DNA from: Erythrobacter sp. SG61-1L | GTDB lineage: Bacteria; Pseudomonadota; Alphaproteobacteria; Sphingomonadales; Sphingomonadaceae | Length of the DNA: 64,000 nt | Reading direction: 5' to 3' | Assembly: GCF_001305965.1 (NCBI RefSeq) | Contig: NZ_JXQC01000003.1 | Span: 3,603,292-3,667,291 of the forward strand | Shown here: positions 11,056 to 19,346 of the stretch, piece after piece | Layout of the letters: each line of letters begins with the position of its first letter | How positions within the stretch are numbered: position 1 is the first letter of the stretch | Notes under the pieces: model-generated | What the model was told of the DNA's origin: nothing | The model's input: the letters and a program-made list of their open reading frames with translations, nothing else | The model's database searches: none | Program-made: the position numbers and the translations under genes

Positions 11056-12670
11056 CGGCGGCCTCCCCATTGTCAGCAACCGGTTCTTCGTCTTCGAACC
11101 AGTGTGCGCGGGCAGCCATGATGATCTCGTTGCCCTGCTCTTCGGTCAGGCCATATTCGCCAAGCACGCCCGCCTTGTCCTCGGTGCGGGCATTGCGGCG
11201 CGCCGGCGGACCGTCACCACGGCGACGCGGTTCGTTGCGCTTCTTGGCAATGAGTTCATCGGTGGCCAGATCGGCCAGATCGTCCAGCGTCTTGATCCCG
11301 GCCTTGCCGAGCGTGACCAGCATCGCTTCGGTAAGGTTCGGAATTTCGGCCAGCGCATCTTCCACGCCCAGGGCGCGGCGTTCCTGACGGGCAGCCTCTT
11401 CCTGGCGATCGAGCGCTTCGCGGGCGCGGTTCTGGAGTTCTTCGGCCAGTTCTTCGTCGAAGCCTTCGATCGAAGCCAGCTCGTCCATCCCCACATAGGC
11501 GACTTCTTCCAGCTCGGCGAAGCCTTCGGCCACGAGCAGCTGCGACAGCGTCTCGTCCACGTCCAGCTCTTCCTCGAACATCTTGGAACGCTCGGAGAAT
11601 TCCTTCTGGCGCTTCTCCGAAGCCTCGGCCTCGGTCATGATGTCGATCTGGCTGCCGGTCAGCTGGCTGGCAAGGCGCACGTTCTGGCCGCGGCGGCCGA
11701 TGGCCAGCGAAAGCTGGTCGTCCGGCACCACAACTTCGATGCGGCTTTCTTCCTCGTCGATCACCACGCGGCTGACGGTGGCGGGCTGGAGGGCATTGAC
11801 CACGAAAGTCGCGGTGTCCTCGCTCCAGGGGATGATGTCGATCTTTTCGCCCTGCAGTTCCTGCACCACGGCCTGAACGCGGCTGCCCTTCATGCCGACG
11901 CAGGCGCCGACCGGGTCAATCGAGCTGTCGCGGCTAATCACGCCGATCTTGGCGCGCGAACCCGGATCGCGGGCAGCGGCCTTGATCTCGATGATGCTAT
12001 CGTAGATTTCGGGCACTTCCTGCGCGAAGAGCTTCTTCATGAACTCCGGATGCGCGCGGGAAAGGAAGATCTGCGGGCCGCGGCTGTTGCGTTCCACCTT
12101 CAGGATCAGCGCCCGCACGCGCTCGCCCACGCGGGCGGCTTCGCGGGGGATCTGCTGATCGCGGCGGATCACGCCTTCGGCGCGGCCGAGATTGACGATC
12201 ACATGGCCGAATTCGACCGACTTGATCACGCCGGTGATCACTTCGCCCGCACGGTCCTTGAATTCTTCGTACTGGCGTTCACGCTCGGCATCGCGGACCT
12301 TCTGGAAGATCACCTGCTTGGCGCTCTGCGCGTCGATACGGCCAAGATCGACCGGCGGCAGCGGATCGACGATGAAGTCACCCAGGCCGGCATTCTTGTC
12401 CAGCTTCTGGGCCTGCTTGAGATCGACCTGCTTGAAATAGTCTTCCACTTCCTCGACCACTTCCACGACGCGCCACAGGCGCAGGTCGCCGGTCTTGGGA
12501 TCGAGCTTCGCACGAATATCGTTCTCGGCGCCGTAACGGGCACGGGCAGCCTTCTGGATCGCTTCTTCCATCGCCTCGATGACGATCGCCTTGTCGATCA
12601 TCTTCTCGCTGGCAACGGAGTTCGCAATCGCGAGCAGCTCTGCCTTGTTGGCGGAAATCGCACTGGCCAT
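11036..12670 (-). CDS. nusA: Transcription termination/antitermination protein NusA
   Basis: A 544-residue RNA polymerase-binding factor. The N-terminal domain (residues 1-130) is followed by S1 (about 135-200, [21 protein letters not shown]). Two KH domains follow: [14 protein letters not shown] and [15 protein letters not shown]. Two C-terminal acidic helix-hairpin-helix units come next ([13 protein letters not shown] and [19 protein letters not shown]). It is followed by ylxR with a short overlap and preceded by rimP with a 5-bp gap. Confidence 0.98.
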   Translation of the reverse strand: MASAISANKAELLAIANSVASEKMIDKAIVIEAMEEAIQKAARARYGAENDIRAKLDPKTGDLRLWRVVEVVEEVEDYFKQVDLKQAQKLDKNAGLGDFIVDPLPPVDLGRIDAQSAKQVIFQKVRDAERERQYEEFKDRAGEVITGVIKSVEFGHVIVNLGRAEGVIRRDQQIPREAARVGERVRALILKVERNSRGPQIFLSRAHPEFMKKLFAQEVPEIYDSIIEIKAAARDPGSRAKIGVISRDSSIDPVGACVGMKGSRVQAVVQELQGEKIDIIPWSEDTATFVVNALQPATVSRVVIDEEESRIEVVVPDDQLSLAIGRRGQNVRLASQLTGSQIDIMTEAEASEKRQKEFSERSKMFEEELDVDETLSQLLVAEGFAELEEVAYVGMDELASIEGFDEELAEELQNRAREALDRQEEAARQERRALGVEDALAEIPNLTEAMLVTLGKAGIKTLDDLADLATDELIAKKRNEPRRRGDGPPARRNARTEDKAGVLGEYGLTEEQGNEIIMAARAHWFEDEEPVADNGEAADADTPQ

Positions 12671-12675
12671 TGGTA

Positions 12676-13266
12676 TCAGCCTTCCTCTTCTTCGAGAAAT
12701 TCTTCTGCGCCTTCATCCACTTCCTCAGCGCCGGAAGTGTCGAGCGGACGGGTTGCGGCAATCAGCCTGTCGGTAAGCACAAGCTTTGCCGAATGAATGA
12801 GTTCCAGCGGGAATTGCACCCGCCCTACCTTGGCATCGTCCACGGTGACGACATCGCCTTCGATCCCGGCAAGATCGCCCTTCACGGTCTTGCGCGGCTT
12901 GCCATCGTCGCCGGTAATCGTTTCGGCCAGGGCGACGCGCACTTCGTGGCCGGCCCAGTTCGCGAAATCCTTCGGACGGGTCAGCGGGCGGTCGATGCCG
13001 GGCGAGCTGACTTCGAGGCGATAGGCCCCTTCCACCAGCACTTCGCCCGCCTCTTCCAATTCGTCCATCCGGTCGGAAATACGGCGCGAAAGTTCCGCGC
13101 ATTGTTCGATCACCAGCTGCCCGGTCGCCGGGTCTTCCGCCATGATCTGCAGCGCAGGTTCCCCCTCGCCCGCTTCGGCGCCGATCATCTTCACGCGCAC
13201 AAGGTCAAACCCCAGGGCATTCGCCTCAGGTTCGATCACTTCAGTAAGGCGCGCAATATCGGCCAT
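12676..13266 (-). CDS. rimP: Ribosome maturation factor RimP
   Basis: A 196-residue protein, first gene of the cluster. RimP assists 30S maturation. The N-terminal domain contains IEPEANALGFDLVRVKM, then LEVSSPGIDRPLTRPKDF, the family signature, and a C-terminal Sm-like barrel (DDGKPRKTVKGDLAGIEGD...). The C-terminal 25 residues are highly acidic, as often seen in sphingomonads. The start MADIARL is preferred; an upstream extension would run into the divergent promoter region. Confidence 0.95.
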   Translation of the reverse strand: MADIARLTEVIEPEANALGFDLVRVKMIGAEAGEGEPALQIMAEDPATGQLVIEQCAELSRRISDRMDELEEAGEVLVEGAYRLEVSSPGIDRPLTRPKDFANWAGHEVRVALAETITGDDGKPRKTVKGDLAGIEGDVVTVDDAKVGRVQFPLELIHSAKLVLTDRLIAATRPLDTSGAEEVDEGAEEFLEEEEG

Positions 13267-13494
13267 GCAGACTCCGGTAGACGGACAGTGGGAAACGCGC
13301 TTCGGGCCGGCCCCCTGCGGCGCCAGCATCCAAACCGTGAATCACAATGTCGGGATGGGCTGCAATTAGGCGTGTGGCGAACAAAATGCAAGGGAAAGTG
13401 ACGAGGCCCCGCATAGCGCCGAGTCGCGCTTGACGCTGGCAGGTTTGACTGCTTGCACAAGCACAGGCTGCCCTTCTGCGAACTGGAGCGACGA

Positions 13495-14145
13495 ATGCAA
13501 ATTCCCGAGGACATCTTCACCGAACAGGAAGATGTGGACCCCGATACGCTGGCCAATCTCGGCCCGTTGCGGCGCTTCGCGGGGATCTGGGAAGGCAATC
13601 GCGGCACGGACATCGCACCCAAGGCGGAAGGCCCGGACGAGAGCGAATATTACGAACGCATCGTGATGCAGCCGATCGATCCCCAGTCGAACGGCCCGCA
13701 GCTGCTCTATGGCCTGCGCTATCACCTGCACGTCAACACGCCGGACGAGGACATCACGTTCCACGATCAGGTGGGCTACTGGCTATGGGAACCTGCCACC
13801 GGCCTCATCATGCAATCGCTGGCGATCCCGCGCGGGCAAGTGGCGCTGGCATCGGGCCACGCCGGGCCGGACGATACGAAATTGAAGCTGGCCGCATCGC
13901 GCGGCACCACCGAATACGGCATTGCCTCCACCTTCTTCCTCGAACAGGCCTTCCGCACCGATTCCTACTCGATCGAAGTGGAATTTCACGAGGACGGCAG
14001 CTGGAGCTATGTGCAGGACACTGTGCTGACCGTGCGCGGCCAGACCGAACCCTTCCACCATCGCGACAACAATCGCCTGACCAAGGTGGGCGAAGTGGAC
14101 ATGAACCCCTGGCTCAGGATCGTACGGGAACAGGGCGCGGGCTGA
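13495..14145 (+). CDS. Nitrobindin-like heme-binding beta-barrel (FABP-like) protein
   Basis: A 216-residue protein starting MQIPEDIFTEQE, with GGAG 5-8 nt upstream of the ATG. The opening LGPLRRFAGIWEGNRG resembles the nitrobindin/THAP4-like family, which forms a 10-stranded barrel binding heme. Later strands include FHDQVGYWLWEPATG and the C-terminal FHHRDNNRLTKVGE, whose histidines are candidate heme ligands. Heme binding is inferred from family resemblance. It diverges from rimP. Confidence 0.75.
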   Translation: MQIPEDIFTEQEDVDPDTLANLGPLRRFAGIWEGNRGTDIAPKAEGPDESEYYERIVMQPIDPQSNGPQLLYGLRYHLHVNTPDEDITFHDQVGYWLWEPATGLIMQSLAIPRGQVALASGHAGPDDTKLKLAASRGTTEYGIASTFFLEQAFRTDSYSIEVEFHEDGSWSYVQDTVLTVRGQTEPFHHRDNNRLTKVGEVDMNPWLRIVREQGAG

Positions 14146-14166
14146 GGCCCGCCTGCCCTTACCCTT

Positions 14167-15036
14167 TCAATCCTCCGCCTCGTCCAGGCCTGAAAGCTGG
14201 CCCGCATAGGCAATATCGCCCTGAACCACGGACCACATGGCCTTGTTGTCCACCGTGACCACCATCAGTTCGACCGGCAAATATCGGCTTGCGAATGCGT
14301 GAATCTCGGTCGGATAGGGATCGAGCAGATGCGTCACCACTAGCGCCGTCGGCTCCATCGGTTTCCCGTTTTCATCCTTCGCATTCCTGTATTGCACCTC
14401 AAAACAGGAATTGAGGAAACGCCGCGAATGGATGGCTTTGCCCTGCGCATCGACGTCGACCCGGTAATGGCCACCCAAAGGATAGGAATCGTTCGTGACG
14501 GGCGGGGTCATCACATAGACCGACACGATATTGTTCTCATCGGGCGGCAGTGTCAGCGTGTTGGGCTGCTGATCCGAACAGAAGCCGTAGGATTTGGCGA
14601 TCACTTCATCGATTGCCACCGCGCGCGCATCGGCAAGGCGCTTCGCCAGAGGTGACAGCGCGACCCTGTCGGCTTTCGCCAGTATGCCGCCGGAAACGAC
14701 CTTGCCCTTATCGACATCATATCGGGCAAACTCTGTCAGTTCGCCATCTACCTCGCCGTAGAACACAGCCTCGAGCCGATCGCCCTGGCCCGGAACCACA
14801 ACATATCCGCGCAATTGCTTCTGCGGCAGCTTGCCCATGTCCGGCAGGAAGCTGTCTGTCGCAAGCCAGGCTGCCTGATCGTAAAGATACATCTGCAGGC
14901 CAAGCTTCTCGGCCCGCGCCGTCTCAGCGGCATAGGGCACTTCCGCCTCAGCCGGTGACGGTGCAATGTCTTCCGCTGCTGCCGGCACCTGAAGCGCACA
15001 GACAGTAACGGCGCCGAGAATCGCCTTCCAATGCAT
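14167..15036 (-). CDS. Exported protein of unknown function
   Basis: A 289-residue protein with a signal peptide (LGAVTVCALQVPAAAED, cleavage near residue 21) and a good SD (AAGGGGG). I do not recognise a family. The mature protein is mixed alpha/beta, with landmarks KLGLQMYLYDQAAWLATD, LRGYVVVPGQGDRLEAVFYG and a HYRVDVDAQGKAIHSRRFLNSCFEVQY stretch (residues about 195-221, quoted only in part). Two Cys (FCSD and NSCFE) could form a disulfide. It converges with the nitrobindin-like gene. Confidence 0.75.
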   Translation of the reverse strand: MHWKAILGAVTVCALQVPAAAEDIAPSPAEAEVPYAAETARAEKLGLQMYLYDQAAWLATDSFLPDMGKLPQKQLRGYVVVPGQGDRLEAVFYGEVDGELTEFARYDVDKGKVVSGGILAKADRVALSPLAKRLADARAVAIDEVIAKSYGFCSDQQPNTLTLPPDENNIVSVYVMTPPVTNDSYPLGGHYRVDVDAQGKAIHSRRFLNSCFEVQYRNAKDENGKPMEPTALVVTHLLDPYPTEIHAFASRYLPVELMVVTVDNKAMWSVVQGDIAYAGQLSGLDEAED

Positions 15037-15208
15037 AGATCCCCCTTTCCTGCAGCGGACTATGCTGCCAGATTCAGTGTGCCGCCAGCACCAACCGAAC
15101 CATCCTTGTCCCGCAGCGATTGACTTGCCGCCGCACCGGTGACAGCCTTAGCCCATGCACGGACACTTCTTCCGACATCTGGGTGGTCAACTCCTCGCGG
15201 GCATGTAG

Positions 15209-15244
15209 CCCCGGGTCCGGTGCGCACACGCCCCGCGCCCGGGG
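15209..15244 (+). other. GC hairpin in the rnk leader
   Basis: CCCCGGG (15209-15215) and CCCGGGG (15238-15244) can pair around a 22-nt GC-rich loop, about 65 bp before the rnk start. The 271-bp region 15037-15307 otherwise holds the divergent promoters of the exported-protein gene and rnk; a TTGACT near 15119 is a possible -35. The function of the hairpin is not known. Confidence 0.35.
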
Positions 15245-15307
15245 CGAACTTCCAAGACCGAACGCGGCACCAGGCCGCATCGTTTCCTGTCCGGAGGTGC
15301 CAGCACC

Positions 15308-15712
15308 ATGACAAATACCAAGGCCTCGCGCAGGCCGCCCATTCACATGATCGACAATGAGGCCGAAAGCCTCGCCAATCTCGCCATCGGCAATAGCGAG
15401 CGTTTCCCGGAAGCCAGCGAGCTGCTGCTGCGCGAGATCGACCGCGCCAGCCTTCACCCAGCCGGGAAGGTTCCGGCAGGCGTGGTGACAATGAACTCAA
15501 CCGTGGAATTCGCGGACGGCACCCATGAAGGCGGCCATACGATCCAGCTCGTCTATCCCGGCCAGGCGGATATTGCTGCGGGCAAGCTCTCCGTCCTCAC
15601 CCCGGTGGGCGCCGGTCTGATCGGGCTGGCCGAAGGGCAGTCGATCATCTGGCCCGCCCGCAATGGCAGCGAGCGCGTGCTGACCATCCGCAAGGTAGCC
15701 CAGCCAGCCTGA
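15308..15712 (+). CDS. rnk: Rnk-type nucleoside diphosphate kinase regulator (GreA/GreB-like)
   Basis: A 134-residue protein, the usual length for Rnk. The short N-terminal helical part includes LLLREIDRA. The C-terminal GreA/B-type FKBP-like domain is recognised by STVEFADGTHEGGHTIQLVYPGQAD and ISVLTPVGAGLIGLAEGQSI-like wording (actual: LSVLTPVGAGLIGL). Rnk binds RNA polymerase near the secondary channel without cleavage-factor activity. A strong GGAGGTG precedes the ATG. It converges with pspF, leaving only 3 bp between stops. Confidence 0.9.
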   Translation: MTNTKASRRPPIHMIDNEAESLANLAIGNSERFPEASELLLREIDRASLHPAGKVPAGVVTMNSTVEFADGTHEGGHTIQLVYPGQADIAAGKLSVLTPVGAGLIGLAEGQSIIWPARNGSERVLTIRKVAQPA

Positions 15713-15715
15713 TCC

Positions 15716-16735
15716 CTATTGAACAAGCCCGTGCTTGCGGATGCAGTGGCGAAGCTGATCGTAGGTTAGCCCGAGCGCCTTGGCCGTCTGCCGCTGGTTC
15801 CAGCGGTAGCGGCCCAGTGCGTGTTCGAGGATCGCCTTCTCATGCGCGTCCACCGCCGCGCGCAGATCGGTTACCTGATCGTGCTCGGGCGCCTTGAGCA
15901 TAGCCTCGGGCGCCTTGTGCACAATCTCGGTGCCCTTGTGCACCCGTTCGCCCACCGGTTTCCAAGGGCTGTCGAACGGATCGAACTGCACGTGGCCGAT
16001 CGGTTCGTCCCAATCGTCCCAGCGATAAACGGCCCGTTCCACCACATTGCGCAATTCGCGGACATTGCCGGGCCAGACATAATCGTCGAGCTGTCGCTGG
16101 ACATGCGGGGCATAGCCCGGCCAGGCTTCCCACCCCAGTTCAGCAGCCATACGGCGGCCGAAATACTCGGCCAGAACAGCAATATCCCCTTCCCGCACAC
16201 GCAGCGGCGGAAGGGTGATGACCTCGAAACTCAGCCGGTCGAGCAGGTCGGACCGGAAGCGGCCTTCCTTCGCCATGCGCGGCAGATCCTCGTTCGTGGC
16301 CGCCACGATGCGCACATCCACCCGGATCGGGCGGGAGGAACCGATGCGGGTCACCTCGCCATATTCCACCGCGCGCAGCAGGCGCTCCTGCGCGCCCATG
16401 GACAATGTCGCCAGTTCGTCGAGAAACAGCGTGCCCCGGTCGGCTTCCTCGAACCTTCCCTCGCGCGCCCTGGTAGCGCCAGTGAAAGCTCCTGCCTCAT
16501 GGCCGAACAGTTCGGCCTCGATCAGGGTTTCAGGCAGCGCCGCGCAGTTCATCGTAACCAGCGGTTCTTCCCAGCGGTTGGACAGGCGATGGAGGCGTTC
16601 GGCGATCAGTTCCTTACCCGTCCCGCGCTCGCCGATGACGAGCACCGGGCGGCGCATGGGCGCGGCGCGGCTGGCGCGCTCCACCGCATCGAGAAAGGCC
16701 CCGGATTGCCCGATGAACTGGTTGCCCCGATCCAT
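15716..16735 (-). CDS. pspF: PspF-type sigma-54 enhancer-binding protein
   Basis: A 339-residue AAA+ activator with no N-terminal receiver domain, as in PspF. Walker A GERGTGKE is at residues 35-42, the sigma-54 contact loop GAFTGA at 82-87, and Walker B LFLDEL near 103. VWPGNVRELRN and a C-terminal Fis-type helix-turn-helix (RQTAKALGLTYDQLRHCI) follow. A Lys/Glu/Ala-rich linker with a repeating (V/M)xKxPE pattern precedes the HTH. It is divergent from the psp operon. PspA normally inhibits PspF under non-stress conditions. Confidence 0.93.
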   Translation of the reverse strand: MDRGNQFIGQSGAFLDAVERASRAAPMRRPVLVIGERGTGKELIAERLHRLSNRWEEPLVTMNCAALPETLIEAELFGHEAGAFTGATRAREGRFEEADRGTLFLDELATLSMGAQERLLRAVEYGEVTRIGSSRPIRVDVRIVAATNEDLPRMAKEGRFRSDLLDRLSFEVITLPPLRVREGDIAVLAEYFGRRMAAELGWEAWPGYAPHVQRQLDDYVWPGNVRELRNVVERAVYRWDDWDEPIGHVQFDPFDSPWKPVGERVHKGTEIVHKAPEAMLKAPEHDQVTDLRAAVDAHEKAILEHALGRYRWNQRQTAKALGLTYDQLRHCIRKHGLVQ

Positions 16736-16744
16736 GCGCCAGCA

Positions 16745-16783
16745 AATAGCGCATTTTCCCAACAGGTGGCAATATTTCCCAAC
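16745..16783 (+). promoter_or_regulatory. Candidate PspF upstream activating sites (two direct repeats)
   Basis: TTTCCCAACA occurs at 16755-16764 and again at 16775-16784, exactly 20 bp (about two helical turns) apart. The second lies in a larger imperfect dyad, GGTGGCAATATTTCCCAAC. They are about 55-85 bp upstream of the -24 element and 10-50 bp upstream of the pspF start. Binding here could both activate psp and repress pspF. A near-identical 19-mer recurs at 29783-29801 before the second Psp unit. Confidence 0.65.
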
Positions 16784-16836
16784 ACCAATTCCTACCCCAA
16801 ACGCAAATTTGCCCGATTTCCGCCCTCCGCGCGATT

Positions 16837-16852
16837 TGGCACGCCCCTTGCT
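16837..16852 (+). promoter_or_regulatory. Sigma-54 promoter of the psp operon
   Basis: TGGCACG-CCCC-TTGCT matches the -24/-12 consensus, with the GG (16838-16839) and GC (16850-16851) separated by the required 10 bp. Transcription should start near 16863, about 25 nt before the first small gene. A palindrome GCAAATTTGC (16803-16812) lies between the activator sites and the promoter and could sit within an IHF-bent region. Confidence 0.88.
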
Positions 16853-16887
16853 AATTCCGTGGCATGATTTCTGGAGGGAACCGATCC

Positions 16888-17043
16888 ATGTTTGACCGCC
16901 AATTTTTCAGCAGCAAGCTGGGCAAGGCCGCGATCATCAGTCTGGCCGCCATGCTGGCCTTCAACATACTTGCGCTCAGCCAGCAGCTGCAGGCGGCACC
17001 CGTGCCGCTGGCGCTGGCCACGCAGGTCGTGGAGCTGGCGTGA
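16888..17043 (+). CDS. 51-residue membrane peptide, first gene of the psp operon
   Basis: A short gene with GGAGGG about 10 nt before ATG and a TGA at 17041-17043. The product starts MFDRQFFSSKLGKAA, has one hydrophobic segment (about residues 13-33, IISLAAMLAFNILALSQQLQ) and ends in a hydrophobic AAPVPLALATQVVELA tail. It is the first cistron after the sigma-54 promoter, so expression on Psp induction is likely. Function is unknown. A similar small peptide heads the second Psp-type unit at 29504-29629. Confidence 0.7.
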   Translation: MFDRQFFSSKLGKAAIISLAAMLAFNILALSQQLQAAPVPLALATQVVELA

Positions 17044-17252
17044 GCAAGGCGGACGACACTCCGCTCGGCCCGATCGGGGCAGAGCGCCGGGCAATCCGGA
17101 TGGACGGGACACAGCCCAGCCGTTCCGGCAACCGCGCTCCCGCCCTCAGCGGGGAAGAGCCGCGTCGCGTTCGCCTCGCTTCCGAGGTAGAGCGGCTGCG
17201 GCACAAAGCTGACCCGACTTCCCGTAATGCAACTTTTGGTGGAGTTCCCTGG

Positions 17253-17939
17253 ATGGGCATTTTCTCTCGTACCCGCGACATCATCGCCGCCAATTTCAGC
17301 GATCTGCTGGATCAGGCCGAAGACCCGGCCAAGATGATCCGCATGATCATTCTGGAAATGGAGGAAACGCTGGTGGAAGTTCGCGCCAGTGCGGCGCGCA
17401 CAATTGCGGACCAGAAGGAAATGCACCGTCACACGATGAAGCTGGAACGGCTTCAGGCGGATTGGGGCGAAAAGGCCCAGCTTGCCCTGTCCAAGGCCCG
17501 CGAAGACCTGGCGCGTGCAGCGCTGGTCGAAAAGCGCAAGGCAGGCGACATGGCCGAACAGCTCAGGGCGGAAATCACCGTGCTGGACGATGCCCTGCGC
17601 GCCTATGAGGATGACATCCAGAAACTGCAGAACCGCCTGCGCGAAGCCCGCAGCCGCCAGAGCCAGATCGCAGCGCGGCTGGAAAGCGCGGAAAACCGCG
17701 TGAAGCTGCGCACCCTGCTCGCCACCGAACGGGTGGACGAGGCAATGGCCCGCTTCGACCAGTTGGAGCGCCGGGTGGATTATGCCGAAGGCCGCGCCGA
17801 TGCGCTGCGGATTGCCGAAGGCGGCCAGCCGAGCCTGGCCGACGAGATCAACGCCCTCGCCGGATCGGACAAGATCGACGAGGAACTGGAAGAAATGAAG
17901 CGTGCGCTCGGCATGGGCGACGAAAGCAAGGGGGGCTAA
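17253..17939 (+). CDS. pspA: Phage shock protein A (ESCRT-III/IM30 family)
   Basis: A 228-residue coiled-coil protein starting MGIFSRTRDIIAANFSDLLD, the usual amphipathic membrane-binding helix of PspA. The alpha-helical hairpin (RMIILEMEETLVEVRA to about residue 150) and later helices follow. PspA oligomerises on stressed inner membrane and inhibits PspF when unstressed. GGTGGAG precedes this ATG. The frame is open upstream to a GTG at 17040 that overlaps the preceding stop, allowing a form with 71 extra residues, but the homologous protein clearly begins at MGIF. Confidence 0.96.
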   Translation: MGIFSRTRDIIAANFSDLLDQAEDPAKMIRMIILEMEETLVEVRASAARTIADQKEMHRHTMKLERLQADWGEKAQLALSKAREDLARAALVEKRKAGDMAEQLRAEITVLDDALRAYEDDIQKLQNRLREARSRQSQIAARLESAENRVKLRTLLATERVDEAMARFDQLERRVDYAEGRADALRIAEGGQPSLADEINALAGSDKIDEELEEMKRALGMGDESKGG

Positions 17940-17942
17940 GCT

Positions 17943-18248
17943 ATGGATGACGCACTTATTCCGATGGTTGCCATCCTGGGCCTGTTCGTCGGCCTTCCCT
18001 GGATCATCCTTCACTACATCACCAAGTGGAAGACCGCGGCGACGATCACCACCGACGATGAAGTCCTGCTGGAGGAACTCTACCAGCTCGCCCGTCGCCT
18101 GGATGAGCGCATGGACACGGTCGAGCGGCTCGTCGCATCCGACCATTCGGACTTCAAACCCGCACGCATTCACCACGATCTGGAAGTGGACAACCAGCGC
18201 CTGCGCGAACTCGATCGCATGCTGGCTGAAAAGGGAGACCGCAAGTGA
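17943..18248 (+). CDS. pspB: Phage shock protein B
   Basis: A 101-residue inner-membrane protein. The N-terminal membrane segment (residues about 5-24) ends with GLPWIILHYITKWK, typical of alphaproteobacterial PspB. Then comes a coiled coil LARRLDERMDTVERLVASD (about 49-67). Compared with E. coli PspB the C-terminus is about 25 residues longer, with a second helix (NQRLRELDRMLAEKG). With PspC it relays envelope stress to PspA. Strong SD (AAGGGGGG); pspC overlaps its stop. Confidence 0.93.
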   Translation: MDDALIPMVAILGLFVGLPWIILHYITKWKTAATITTDDEVLLEELYQLARRLDERMDTVERLVASDHSDFKPARIHHDLEVDNQRLRELDRMLAEKGDRK

Positions 18249-18622
18249 ATAGCCCCCGCACAATGCTTTACCGCGACACGCAGAATGGCAAAGTCTTCGG
18301 CGTCTGCGCAGGTATTGCAGACTATACCGGCGTCAACGTCCTGTGGATCAGGCTGGCTACTGTCGCACTGACGGTGATGGGCGTGGGCTTCATCCCGCTG
18401 GCCTATTTCGCATTGGCCATGTTCGTCCAGAAGAAGCCGGCAGACCTTTATGTGGACCGGGACGAGCAGAAATACTGGCAGCGTGTGCGCCAGTCGCCCA
18501 AGCGCACCGCGCGCGAAATCCGCGCCCGTTTCCGCGACATCGACCGGCGTCTGGCCGAGGTGGAAAGCTATTACGTCTCCAGCAATCCGCGCCTTTCCGC
18601 GGAAATCGAAAACCTGCGCTGA
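18245..18622 (+). CDS. pspC: Phage shock protein C
   Basis: A 125-residue membrane protein with a GTG start overlapping the pspB stop (GTGA). The PspC domain spans residues about 6-66: LYRDTQNGKVFGVCAGIADY, then two hydrophobic stretches (VLWIRLATVALTVMGVG and IPLAYFALAMFV). The cytoplasmic tail ends in RLAEVESYYVSS and LSAEIENLR. This tail corresponds to the conserved RLxxMExYVTS tail of E. coli PspC and is echoed in the five small proteins that follow. Confidence 0.94.
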   Translation: MNSPRTMLYRDTQNGKVFGVCAGIADYTGVNVLWIRLATVALTVMGVGFIPLAYFALAMFVQKKPADLYVDRDEQKYWQRVRQSPKRTAREIRARFRDIDRRLAEVESYYVSSNPRLSAEIENLR

Positions 18623-18649
18623 GACGCGAAGGACCAAGAGGGGGGAATT

Positions 18650-18952
18650 ATGTTGGACGCAGGCACTCTGGCCCTGATGATTCCGATTCTGGGCATGTCC
18701 ATTCCAATCATCGCGATCTGGACGAAGCACCAGCAGAAGATCGCGGAAATGCAGGCCAATTCCATGGCAGGCGCCTCGGCGGAACGCGCCGCGCAATATG
18801 CCGGCCAGATCAGGGATCTGGAGGAGCGCGTGCGCGTGCTGGAGCGGATCGTGACCGACAATGGCTATGACATTGCCAGCCAGATCGAGGCCCTGCGCGA
18901 CACGCACAAGGTGGAACTGCCGGCAAGCAACCGCGAAAAGGAGCGCATCTGA
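18650..18952 (+). CDS. Small PspB-like membrane/coiled-coil protein 1
   Basis: A 100-residue protein. One N-terminal membrane segment (residues 6-24, LALMIPILGMSIPIIAIW) is followed by a charged coiled coil (about 26-70). The tail module is RVRVLERIVTD (60-70) plus IASQIEALR (75-83). A strong GGGGGG SD precedes the ATG. Its stop overlaps the next start (TGATG). The layout is that of PspB and the tail is that of PspC, but I know of no assigned function. It is the first of five such genes. Confidence 0.85.
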   Translation: MLDAGTLALMIPILGMSIPIIAIWTKHQQKIAEMQANSMAGASAERAAQYAGQIRDLEERVRVLERIVTDNGYDIASQIEALRDTHKVELPASNREKERI

Positions 18953-19320
18953 TGAGCGCGCAAGATTTCCTGCCCTATCTCGGCTGGATCGTCGGCGGCG
19001 CCTTCGTGGTCAGCCTGGCGGGCATTTGGGGCTGGATGCACACCACCAAGCTGCGCATCCAGCACGGCTATCCGCTGGAAGGCATGTGGGGCCAGTCGCT
19101 GAAGCCGGAACTCAATTCCGAAGCGATGCAGCGCGTGCGCCTGCTAACCCAGGAAAACGCCTCGCTGCGCGCCGAGCTGGCCTCCGTGAAGGATCGCATG
19201 GCCGTGGTGGAGCGGATCGTGACCGACAAGGGCTTCGACCTGGCCCGGCAGATCGAAAGCCTGCGCGAGCCTGAACCGGCGCCGTTGCCGGACGCCACCC
19301 GCGAAAAATCCGTGAACTGA
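18952..19320 (+). CDS. Small PspB-like membrane/coiled-coil protein 2
   Basis: A 122-residue protein with one membrane segment (residues about 10-29, GWIVGGAFVVSLAGIWGWM). A linker follows (RIQHGYPLEGMWGQSLKPEL), then a coiled coil (about 57-90), and the tail module RMAVVERIVTD (82-92) with LARQIESLR (97-105). It is translationally coupled to protein 1 by TGATG. The linker resembles segments seen in protein families annotated only as hypothetical. Likely inner membrane with the coiled coil in the cytoplasm (inference). Confidence 0.85.
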   Translation: MSAQDFLPYLGWIVGGAFVVSLAGIWGWMHTTKLRIQHGYPLEGMWGQSLKPELNSEAMQRVRLLTQENASLRAELASVKDRMAVVERIVTDKGFDLARQIESLREPEPAPLPDATREKSVN

Positions 19321-19346
19321 ACGCCGCGAAAAGGGGAGTTCGATAC

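Noticed and set aside
10754..12796. 680-codon frame opposite nusA
   Set aside because: Antisense shadow of nusA; no SD and no domain.
15821..16867. 348-codon plus-strand frame opposite pspF
   Set aside because: No SD, no domain, fully within pspF coding sequence on the other strand.
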